From Dehalococcoidia bacterium (GTDB lineage: Bacteria > Chloroflexota > Dehalococcoidia > GIF9 > AB-539-J10), in contig JAGMBH010000084.1 in assembly GCA_023129815.1 (NCBI GenBank), positions 1 through 6,666 of the forward strand: 6,666 bases of DNA, in the 5' to 3' direction. The translations under genes were made by a program, and so were the position numbers. The notes under the pieces were generated by a model. It saw only the letters and a list, made by a program, of their open reading frames with translations. It ran no database searches and was not told the DNA's origin. Numbering within the stretch: the stretch's first letter is position 1; each line of letters opens with the position of its first letter. Positions 1 to 5,655 of this stretch are shown piece by piece.

Positions 1-1015
1 TGGTGGGCAAGTTCTGACAGACTTGAACCAGGTCAGCCAATAGTCTATGTTGTATGGGAATCCTTTCCACTTCGCCTGGAGCGCCGTAGCGTAACGCATC
101 ACGAAGCGCATCGAGAAAGCCTAGTTCATTCATAGAACGAAGATAATCCTCTTTTTCTGGTGGCAATCCTTCCTCAGTGGCGATTTCTTGTGGCTTGGCA
201 CGCTTAAAGTATGCCTTACGGGGAAAGACGAGGTCGTTGGTTCGCAATAATTGGGATGGCTGTGGCTTGGCAAGCTTATCAAGGAGTTGTTGGCAAGTAG
301 CCTCGTCAATTTGGATTTGCCCTGCTAGTTCAGCAATCTTGTGTGATAGCGGCACCGAACTAGTCTTGCAGTCACACACCTCTGAATAATCACATCTCCT
401 ATTAAACCAGGCACAGATAGGCAGATTACTGGGGTCATTTGAGATGAGTGCTTGTACCAAGAGATCTCGCCTTTGCCGCATTTCCTCTCGGATTGCTTCC
501 AGATCGGGAAAAGTAACCTGGTAGGCAATAAGCGGGCTCTGGGGTGATACTGCAGAATCGTGGCGTTGGTAAATAATGATTTTCCCCTGGAGGGAGTTGA
601 CCATGGCACAGTATATGCCCAGTTGTTCCACATAAGTCGGCCTATATTTAACCAAGTCTCCCGTGCTTACCAGGGTTGAGGTTGTTTTCACCTCTATGGG
701 TATATTTTCATAGATATCAATTTTGCCTACAATGCCCTCAGCTTCGACAAACTGCTCCAGATATTCTTCGCTGGAAACAGCAGAACCAAAAATCTTGTGA
801 AACCCAGTGCCAGCCCACATAAGCTGTTGTTTTTCCAGAGGTGGAGCGATTTCTGGGTATTTTCTCTTAAAGTAAGCCTGCTTCAGGTTAGTCAGGTCAG
901 TTACTGAAATATGGTATGGAGGTCGGCGAGTCTTTAACTTTTGCATCAGGGCATCCTTGACTGACCTATTAGCCTCGATGTGGGACACATAAGATGCGAT
1001 ATCAAAATGGGTCAT
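1..1015 (-). CDS. Cas4/RecB-like PD-(D/E)XK nuclease, 3' end cut off by window edge
   Basis: Reading leftward from the ATG at 1015, the frame stays open to the window edge, giving at least 338 residues. The first ~215 residues carry the motif order of RecB/Cas4-type nucleases: a His in WAGTGFH (H73), the metal-binding Asp in VGKID (D100), the core EVK (E108, K110) and a QxxxY motif (Q131, Y135). A cysteine group follows (C201, C208, C214, C216), where C208-x5-C214 resembles the C-terminal part of a Cas4/AddB iron-sulfur site. The N-terminal cysteine usual in Cas4 is not seen; the matching segment around residues 39-52 has none. Residues ~218-338 are not recognised. The family cuts or resects DNA; the substrate here is unknown. 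The start is the first ATG after an in-frame stop (plus 1034-1036), with AGGG upstream. It is co-directional with the DUF763 gene. No cas1 or cas2 is visible, so a stand-alone defence or repair nuclease is as likely as a CRISPR adaptation role. Confidence 0.8.
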   Translation of the reverse strand, partial: MTHFDIASYVSHIEANRSVKDALMQKLKTRRPPYHISVTDLTNLKQAYFKRKYPEIAPPLEKQQLMWAGTGFHKIFGSAVSSEEYLEQFVEAEGIVGKIDIYENIPIEVKTTSTLVSTGDLVKYRPTYVEQLGIYCAMVNSLQGKIIIYQRHDSAVSPQSPLIAYQVTFPDLEAIREEMRQRRDLLVQALISNDPSNLPICAWFNRRCDYSEVCDCKTSSVPLSHKIAELAGQIQIDEATCQQLLDKLAKPQPSQLLRTNDLVFPRKAYFKRAKPQEIATEEGLPPEKEDYLRSMNELGFLDALRDALRYGAPGEVERIPIQHRLLADLVQVCQNLPT

Positions 1016-1032
1016 TTTGCTGCTTACCCTAT

Positions 1033-1038
1033 ATTATA
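1033..1038 (-). promoter_or_regulatory. -10 box (TATAAT) for the PD-(D/E)XK nuclease gene
   Basis: A perfect TATAAT on the minus strand lies 17 bases before the ATG at 1015, with AGGG in between as a possible ribosome site. I found no convincing -35 hexamer at 16-18 bases. The predicted leader is only about ten bases. Confidence 0.45.
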
Positions 1039-1064
1039 GAGCCTTGTAACAATAACTTCACTAT

Positions 1065-1140
1065 GTCATTGCGAGCCAAATTTCCTCTCCCTTCATGGGA
1101 GAGGATTAAGGTGAGGGTGATTGGTGAAGCAATCTCACGC
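1065..1140. repeat. Dispersed-repeat-like element, apparently split by another repeat
   Basis: The edges read GTCATTGCGAGC on the left and GAAGCAATCTCACGC on the right, with ATTGC and GCAAT as short inverted ends (1068-1072, 1129-1133). From memory, a compact repeat joining such halves (CATTGCGAG... GAAGCAATCTC) is common in intergenic regions of many bacterial genomes. Here the halves are separated by about 50 bases holding a different stem-loop repeat. The whole element lies in the gap between two leftward genes and encodes nothing. Family membership is recalled, not checked. Confidence 0.5.
1081..1120. repeat. Stem-loop repeat inside the outer repeat
   Basis: CCTCTCCC (1084-1091) and GGGAGAGG (1097-1104) form a perfect 8-bp stem with a TTCAT loop, followed by GATTAAGGTGAGGGTGA. 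This resembles the widespread intergenic sequence of the form CCTCTCCC-loop-GGGAGAGG-TTAGGGTGAGGGTG. It could fold in RNA from either strand and might dampen read-through from the DUF763 gene into the nuclease gene. No run of T follows in either direction, so I do not call it an intrinsic terminator. Confidence 0.55.
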
Positions 1141-1155
1141 TTCTTGCTATAATTT

Positions 1156-2241
1156 TTACTGCCACGCCTTGAGGCGCCTGAAGGCATCAAGCTTCTCTTT
1201 ATCGCCAATCTTGGCTTTCTCCACCGCCAGGGCCAGAAATTCAATGCTAGCATCGTAAGTCTTCCTGTCCACAGGGTAGGGATGACCATCCTTGCCACCA
1301 TGGGCAAAACTATAGCTTGCCGGGTCACGCAGGCTAACGGGTGTATCGTAAACTAATTCTGAGATGAGGCTCAAAGCACGAAGCGTTTTTGGTCCTATAC
1401 CTTCAAGTCCCAGCAGTGACTCAAAGTTTTGTGGTTGATGCTCATAAGCGATGGTGAAGAGCTTACTCAGTCTATCGGGATGAATGTCTTCGAGGCTGAT
1501 GTAAGGCCGCCGGGGCAGGTTTAAGGTTTTTAACTTCTTCAATTGGGTTACGATATCCCCCGGTTTTTCCTCAGCAGCAATATCAGTGATGACATTTCGC
1601 GCTTGTGTGCTCTCTGATGCCACCAGGTTTAGCGCTTTGCCTCTAGCTTGGGAGCAAATAGCTGCCTCTGGCTCACAGACAAAATCAACGACTTTTTCCC
1701 CTAACCAGTGATACCTCCGCGCATAGCGGTTAATCTCATTCATGCCTTGCTGAATTACTGCCCAGGAGCCGCCTCTGGTAAAGAAGAAAGTATGGTGATA
1801 AAGCTGATAGCCGTCCTGAAGAGCCGAATTATCTACCTTGGCTGACATGCGACTGGCATAGATTAGAGGCGATGGATTTACCTTTAGCAGATGTCCAAAA
1901 CTCTCTATCTCCGTTGGAGTCTTTCGGGATGTTTTACCTTTGCCTCCGGCAATGAATAAACCGACCTCCTTCTCTAGTCCTCGCATTCCTTCTTTCAGAG
2001 CGCCGCAGACAGTAGTGGTAACACCGCTAGAATGCCAATCATAACCCAAAACACAGCCAAAGGCTTGAAACCAGAAAGGGTCAGATAGGCGACGCAGCAT
2101 CTCCTGGGGGCCAAATTCATCAACAATGACAATAGCAATCTCCCTGGCAAGCTGAGACATCCGCCCAAAAAGCCACGGAGGCACCTTGCCATAATGCAAG
2201 GGCAGATTAGCAATCCCAGTCCTTTGTCCTGAGCTAGGCAT
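1156..2241 (-). CDS. DUF763 family protein with helix-hairpin-helix motif
   Basis: This 361-residue protein matches the DUF763 family along its length. The N-terminal signature RTGIANLPLHYGKVPPWLF (residues 7-25) is followed by LRRLSDPFWFQAFGCVLG (49-66) and DWHSSGVTTTVCGALKEG (68-85). Further conserved stretches are WAVIQQGM (160-167), ARRYHWL (174-180) and a late FAHGGKDGHPYPVDR (312-326). Residues 276-290 (LLGLEGIGPKTLRAL) read as a helix-hairpin-helix, a non-specific DNA-backbone binding element, so a nucleic-acid role is likely. No enzymatic activity is established to my knowledge and no catalytic set is obvious. It appears full length. The ATG at 2241 has no clear ribosome site; a TATAAT box lies only 15 bases upstream, which suggests a very short leader. 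The gene is divergent from the methyltransferase cassette and shares about 130 bases of upstream DNA with it. Arginine codons are mixed, unlike the AGA-rich cassette. Confidence 0.88.
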   Translation of the reverse strand: MPSSGQRTGIANLPLHYGKVPPWLFGRMSQLAREIAIVIVDEFGPQEMLRRLSDPFWFQAFGCVLGYDWHSSGVTTTVCGALKEGMRGLEKEVGLFIAGGKGKTSRKTPTEIESFGHLLKVNPSPLIYASRMSAKVDNSALQDGYQLYHHTFFFTRGGSWAVIQQGMNEINRYARRYHWLGEKVVDFVCEPEAAICSQARGKALNLVASESTQARNVITDIAAEEKPGDIVTQLKKLKTLNLPRRPYISLEDIHPDRLSKLFTIAYEHQPQNFESLLGLEGIGPKTLRALSLISELVYDTPVSLRDPASYSFAHGGKDGHPYPVDRKTYDASIEFLALAVEKAKIGDKEKLDAFRRLKAWQ

Positions 2242-2256
2242 CTATCGTTCAAGTGT

Positions 2257-2283
2257 ATTATACAACATGAGACGGCTTGCTAA
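2257..2283 (-). promoter_or_regulatory. Promoter of the DUF763 gene
   Basis: On the minus strand TTAGCA (2278-2283; 4 of 6 to TTGACA) is followed after 15 bases by a perfect TATAAT (2257-2262), 15 bases before the ATG. The same 12-mer TGTTGTATAATA recurs on the minus strand at 5543-5554. The -35 match and spacing are weak; the -10 is good. Confidence 0.4.
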
Positions 2284-2299
2284 TGATGTGAATGACAAA

Positions 2300-2323
2300 G
2301 TATATAAAGAGGTATATAAATAG
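2300..2323. repeat. Tandem 12-mer between divergent genes
   Basis: GTATATAAAGAG (2300-2311) is followed directly by GTATATAAATAG (2312-2323), matching at 11 of 12 positions. It lies between the divergent DUF763 and methyltransferase promoters, just upstream of the latter's -35. The spacing is about one helical turn, as for paired operator sites, and it may also act as an AT-rich upstream element. On the minus strand it reads TTTATATA twice, like an archaeal TATA box, which I note but do not adopt. Confidence 0.5.
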
Positions 2324-2328
2324 GAACG

Positions 2329-2356
2329 TGCACACAAAGGCTAAATTTCGTATACT
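2329..2356 (+). promoter_or_regulatory. Promoter of the methyltransferase cassette
   Basis: TGCACA (2329-2334; 4 of 6 to consensus) is followed after 16 bases by TATACT (2351-2356). The spacer contains AAATTTCG next to the -10. The ATG is only 14 bases beyond the -10, so the transcript would start about eight bases before it. The layout closely resembles the promoter at 5656-5683. Confidence 0.4.
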
Positions 2357-2370
2357 ATATAGAGACCGTA

Positions 2371-3951
2371 ATGGCTAATCAAAAGGTAAGTTTCAGAACA
2401 GAAAAAGAGCTACAGGAGGCGGTATTACAGGAAAAAGTAAGGGGAACTCCTGACCTGGAAATCGGCCAGAAATATGGAGTTACATTTAGATATATTGAGC
2501 AGCTTATTACCAAGTCACAAGGAATCAATGTTAGTGCACTGGCTATTTCCAAAAAAATAAAGACACTCCGTCCCAAAGACTTTAGAGAAGAGCAAACCAC
2601 TGTATGGAGTTTCAAAAACCGTGGTAATTGGGCAACCCACAGCGGAGAATATAGAGGAAACTGGTCACCATACATTCCAAGAAACGTTATCTTAAAGTAT
2701 TCCAAACTCGGAGAGACTGTTCTAGATTATTTCTGTGGTGCTGGAACAACTGCTGTAGAGTGCAAGCTGTTAGGGAGAAGGTGTATAGCTTCTGATATCA
2801 ATGATAAAGTCATTGAACTGGCAAAGAAGAATATGAATTTCAACATGGACTCGCCGCAATTAGCATTGACTGAGGACGAAATCCATCCTCAAACCTATGA
2901 ACCCGAACTCTCAGTTGGCGACGCCAGAAATTTATCACTCTTACCAGATAACTCCATGGACTTAATCTGTGCTCACCCTCCCTATGCAAATATTATCCAT
3001 TATACTGACTCCAAAGAAGGCGATTTATCATTTCTTGATATAGATGATTTTCTGAAAGAAATGTCAAAGGTTGCCAGAGAAAGTTTTAGAGTGCTGAAGC
3101 TAGGTAGGCAATGTGCCATTCTAATAGGAGACATGCGAAGAAAAAAACATGTAATCCCACTGGGTTTTAAACTTATAAACGTTTACTTGGATGCTGGCTT
3201 TAAATTAAGAGAACTTGTTATCAAGCGACAACATAACTGCAAGACTACAGGATTTTGGTACGCTAACAGCATTAAATACAACTTTCTTCTTTTAGCCCAT
3301 GAGTATCTACCGATTTTTGAGAAACCTGAGTCACTTACCCCTTTAAGTGCAAGGGAAAAGGGAGCAGGTTATGGTTTGCTTGTGCCTACTTTGAAGAAGC
3401 CACCGCTAAAGAGGAAATTAGATGCATTAGAAACATCAACAGCGTGGATCTTGCCAAAGAAAGATTTTGAAAAACGTCTAAACAAAAATGTAATTGACAG
3501 ATATTCAAACGGGGGAAAATATTCGACTATCTTTTTTATTTCCCATTCTGAGAATACGATGAATTTTGTCGCGGAGAAGGGACAAAAGGGCCAAGAATTA
3601 CTTTTTATCAAATCCCTGTTTCCTGGTAATAACCATTCTCGCTCAAACATTGAGTGTTATTTAAGGGAGATGACGGAAATTATAAATCGAGAGGTATTCA
3701 ACATAAACGATGGTGGATTTTTGGCAATCCAAACCCAAGACGTGAGAATAGATGGATATATGGAACCCTTGGCCAAAAGACTGGTAGATATACTGGCACT
3801 TGATAATTTATGGCTGAAGGAAGTTGTGGTTGTTACAAAAGAAAAACGAAGCTCGGAGGTTCAAACTGTAAATAACTACTTGAAGATGAGTCATCAGTAC
3901 TTGCTTGTTTATGAAAAAGTGGAAAGGGATCATAGAAATGAGCATACATAG
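2371..3951 (+). CDS. Amino-type DNA methyltransferase (N6-adenine or N4-cytosine) with degenerate C-terminal repeat
   Basis: This 526-residue protein starts with a likely helix-turn-helix (~27-50, DLEIGQKYGVTFRYIEQLI). The segment VWSFKNRGNWATH (78-90) and RGNWSPYIPRN (95-105) precedes motif I, LDYFCGAGTT (118-127), for S-adenosylmethionine binding; the acidic D142 in ASDIN ends the next strand. Motif IV is HPPY (202-205), a His variant of the (D/N/S)PP(Y/W) amino-methyltransferase catalytic motif. This order, I before IV, is the gamma-like arrangement. Motif IV fits exocyclic amino methylation of DNA; adenine versus cytosine cannot be decided by eye. Residues 384-516 repeat the architecture of 195-311 but with SHSEN (391-395) in place of HPPY, so they look like a non-catalytic copy. 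The ATG at 2371 is the only start in frame after the promoter; it has no clear ribosome site and may be nearly leaderless. It opens the cassette and overlaps the next gene by 14 bases. It is AT-rich, with mostly AGA/AGG arginine codons. Confidence 0.87.
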   Translation: MANQKVSFRTEKELQEAVLQEKVRGTPDLEIGQKYGVTFRYIEQLITKSQGINVSALAISKKIKTLRPKDFREEQTTVWSFKNRGNWATHSGEYRGNWSPYIPRNVILKYSKLGETVLDYFCGAGTTAVECKLLGRRCIASDINDKVIELAKKNMNFNMDSPQLALTEDEIHPQTYEPELSVGDARNLSLLPDNSMDLICAHPPYANIIHYTDSKEGDLSFLDIDDFLKEMSKVARESFRVLKLGRQCAILIGDMRRKKHVIPLGFKLINVYLDAGFKLRELVIKRQHNCKTTGFWYANSIKYNFLLLAHEYLPIFEKPESLTPLSAREKGAGYGLLVPTLKKPPLKRKLDALETSTAWILPKKDFEKRLNKNVIDRYSNGGKYSTIFFISHSENTMNFVAEKGQKGQELLFIKSLFPGNNHSRSNIECYLREMTEIINREVFNINDGGFLAIQTQDVRIDGYMEPLAKRLVDILALDNLWLKEVVVVTKEKRSSEVQTVNNYLKMSHQYLLVYEKVERDHRNEHT

Positions 3952-4159
3952 AGCAAAAGCAAAAGAGAGGAAAGATGGTTGGTATGTTCGATGTCCCGTA
4001 TGCAGAGCTCGGCTAGAGTTAGATGAGTGCCCCATCCCTGGGGGCATGAACACTAACATTGAAACATGTTATGAATGCGGAGCGGATATAGAGGTACAGC
4101 CACCTTCAGAAGATACCATAAATTCTTATGTTGAAGATTGGAGAATAAAATATGTCTAA
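3938..4159 (+). CDS. Small zinc-ribbon protein
   Basis: A 73-residue protein with two CxxC knuckles, CPVC (C19-C22) and CYEC (C44-C47), separated by 21 residues that include an extra C31. This is a typical zinc-ribbon layout, used for nucleic-acid or protein contacts. No named family is recognised. I place the start at the ATG at 3938 rather than an in-frame ATG at 3905, because AAAGGGA lies about eight bases before it and the longer form would run far into the methyltransferase gene without a ribosome site. The start overlaps the methyltransferase end by 14 bases and its own end overlaps the next gene by 8, so translation of the three is probably coupled. A specificity or bridging subunit between methyltransferase and glycosylase-like partner is plausible but inferred only from position. 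Confidence 0.7.
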   Translation: MSIHRAKAKERKDGWYVRCPVCRARLELDECPIPGGMNTNIETCYECGADIEVQPPSEDTINSYVEDWRIKYV

Positions 4160-5360
4160 TTTCCTCAAATTTCTTGAAAACCTTGCACAGCATTGCGGTG
4201 CAAAATTTGAGGTTGAGAAATTTAAAGCCGAAGATGAATATGAGCTGGCGGCAAATATATTGAATGAAATTAATAAGTTCCTGTATCAGAAAAAGGCGAC
4301 CTTGCCTCCTGAATATATTTCTGAATTTCACAAGTACTGGGAAGAAAACCATGAAAAGGTGTTGGCTCCGAAGATCAATCCAAATGGAGAGTGTTTAGCA
4401 GTCGCCAAAGTGTTAGAAGGCATTTATGAGAGCAATACCATTAAAGTTCAGTTAGATACCCTGGATTTGACTAAAGAGGAAATCGCCAATGTAAGATTCT
4501 TTACCGCGATTCAGGACTTTAATATCGATGTCCATGCGAGAAGCAATCCTTTTGAGTTTTATAGAAGACACCCGAATTGTTTCAATCCGGAAAAAGTGAA
4601 GGATAATGATTTGTTAGTAGACGAACTCCTTAATTTTCTTGGTGCACAGTCACAGAGAGATAAACGGAAGCCCTGGATGTTGAATACCGCAAGATTACTG
4701 GTAGAGAAATATGATTCATCAGCATACAAAATTAATGAGTTTCACAATGGAGACGTAGTTGAGATCGTTAAGGCACTAACAGTCGAGGAGAAATATGGCT
4801 TTTCTACCAAGAAAGCCCACATGTTCCTAAGAGACATGGCTGATTTAGGAGTATGGAAATACAAAAGGAACATAGATAAATTAGATGTGATGAGCGACAA
4901 AAATACTATGAGAGTGGCTTTGAGAACAGGGATTCTCCAACTGCGCATCCCTTTACTGGCTAGTTTTTTGGATGTTTTTTGTTCTCAGTATTCTATGGTA
5001 GATAAATTGAACCGTGAGGTATGGAGAAAGGTATGGGAAGAATGGGGTAGAATTTCTAACAATCATAGACCTCCGACGCCAGCATCGATAGACTACCTAA
5101 TCTTTAGACTTGGCAAGATAGCCTGTCGACCTAATAGACGCCTTTGTCCACCTGAAGAACACATCGGTAAGAAAAGATTGGAAAGCCTAATCCCACAGGA
5201 TAGACTAATTTTTAGAGCTGACAGATATTGTATTTTTAGTGAAATTTGCCAACTGGAGAAGAAAATATTAAATGCCCCCAATAGCATTTCGATTGAAGGA
5301 AGAACAGGGTGGAAAAGCGGGAAGACCAACGAAGGGGGAGGAGGCGGGATTTCCTCCTGA
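4152..5360 (+). CDS. Endonuclease III/HhH-GPD-like protein with split iron-sulfur cysteine loop
   Basis: This 402-residue protein has an unrecognised N-terminal ~110 residues, then a helical region that reads like an HhH-GPD base-excision glycosylase. YGFSTKKAHMFLRDM (215-229) occupies the place of the hairpin that carries the catalytic Lys in endonuclease III (K220 or K221 here). DKNTMRVALRTGIL (249-262) matches the conserved Asp segment (DTHIFRVCNRTG-like), making D249 the candidate catalytic Asp. The C-terminal cysteines C325-x6-C332 and C360-x5-C366 reproduce the outer spacings of the endonuclease III cluster loop (C-x6-C-x2-C-x5-C), but the middle x2 is expanded to 27 residues. Family function is removal of damaged or modified bases, with or without strand cleavage. 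It begins 8 bases inside the zinc-ribbon gene, with GGAG eight bases before the ATG. The last ~20 residues are low-complexity and glycine-rich. The assignment rests on motif reading; a different helical fold with a metal-binding tail remains possible. Confidence 0.6.
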   Translation: MSNFLKFLENLAQHCGAKFEVEKFKAEDEYELAANILNEINKFLYQKKATLPPEYISEFHKYWEENHEKVLAPKINPNGECLAVAKVLEGIYESNTIKVQLDTLDLTKEEIANVRFFTAIQDFNIDVHARSNPFEFYRRHPNCFNPEKVKDNDLLVDELLNFLGAQSQRDKRKPWMLNTARLLVEKYDSSAYKINEFHNGDVVEIVKALTVEEKYGFSTKKAHMFLRDMADLGVWKYKRNIDKLDVMSDKNTMRVALRTGILQLRIPLLASFLDVFCSQYSMVDKLNREVWRKVWEEWGRISNNHRPPTPASIDYLIFRLGKIACRPNRRLCPPEEHIGKKRLESLIPQDRLIFRADRYCIFSEICQLEKKILNAPNSISIEGRTGWKSGKTNEGGGGGISS

Positions 5361-5372
5361 AAATAAGCCCGC
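5339..5372 (+). other. Overlapping hairpins across the stop codon of the glycosylase-like gene
   Basis: AGGAGG (5339-5344) can pair with CCTCCT (5353-5358), and GCGGG (5344-5348) with CCCGC (5368-5372), extended by ATTT/AAAT (5349-5352, 5361-5364) across a three-base bulge. The two folds compete. No T run follows, so an intrinsic terminator is not supported; it may end or protect the cassette transcript. Confidence 0.3.
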
Positions 5373-5400
5373 TACTAGAAAGAGTGTGAATAGTACTCAA

Positions 5401-5445
5401 TAACTATAGGCGGTGGCGCAAAAATTGGAAGCGGAACTATAGTTA
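5401..5445. repeat. 9-bp inverted repeat around palindromic CTATAG
   Basis: TAACTATAG (5401-5409) and CTATAGTTA (5437-5445) are exact reverse complements 27 bases apart. Because CTATAG is itself a palindrome, AACTATAG also appears as a direct repeat 33 bases apart. It lies 41 bases after the cassette and may be a hairpin or paired operator. No T run follows. Confidence 0.4.
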
Positions 5446-5543
5446 GCTATTCCGTAATGGTTAAAGTGAAGCTTAACGAAATTCAGCCTCATTTTTCAAG
5501 AATTTTACATACGTCTCTGGCTAATCTCACCTGTTCCAAGGAT

Positions 5544-5549
5544 ATTATA
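5544..5549 (-). promoter_or_regulatory. Possible leftward -10 box (TATAAT)
   Basis: TGTTGTATAATA on the minus strand (5543-5554) is identical to the 12-mer at the DUF763 promoter. The hexamer 17 bases upstream, ATGTCG, is a poor -35. If active it would make RNA antisense to the end of the cassette. Confidence 0.2.
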
Positions 5550-5580
5550 CAACAGCGTTATCCTAGCGACATCGCCGCCG

Positions 5581-5639
5581 TGATACGAAAGGTTGCGTAG
5601 GGTTGAACAGCTCCGAAGGGTATCAGGGCACCTAGTGCC
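5581..5639 (+). other. Potential stem-loops upstream of the DUF4062-like gene
   Basis: TGATAC (5581-5586) pairs perfectly with GTATCA (5620-5625), and immediately afterwards GGCAC (5627-5631) pairs with GTGCC (5635-5639) around a CTA loop. These precede the promoter at 5656, so they are not in its leader. Stems of 5-6 bp are expected by chance, so this is tentative. Confidence 0.2.
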
Positions 5640-5655
5640 TGTAGCAACAGACTGC

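Noticed and set aside
1084..1104. Intrinsic terminator for the DUF763 gene
   Set aside because: The stem is strong but no T run follows in the leftward direction; it fits a dispersed repeat better.
1995..2252. Leftward 85-codon frame overlapping the DUF763 start
   Set aside because: It lies in another frame of a clearly conserved gene, so it is a shadow.
2300..2323. Archaeal TATA boxes (TTTATATA twice on the minus strand)
   Set aside because: Bacterial-type -10 boxes explain both divergent genes equally well and a GGAGGTGAT-like site occurs nearby; this alone cannot assign the organism.
3905..3940. Longer start for the zinc-ribbon protein at ATG 3905
   Set aside because: There is no ribosome site before it and the added residues MFMKKWKGIIE would come from inside the methyltransferase gene; ATG 3938 has AAAGGGA in the right place.
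5457..5600. 47-codon rightward frame in the gap, starting MVKVKLNEIQ
   Set aside because: No ribosome site, no recognisable family, and it lies over several inverted repeats. Its residue mix is not absurd, so a decayed gene is not fully excluded.
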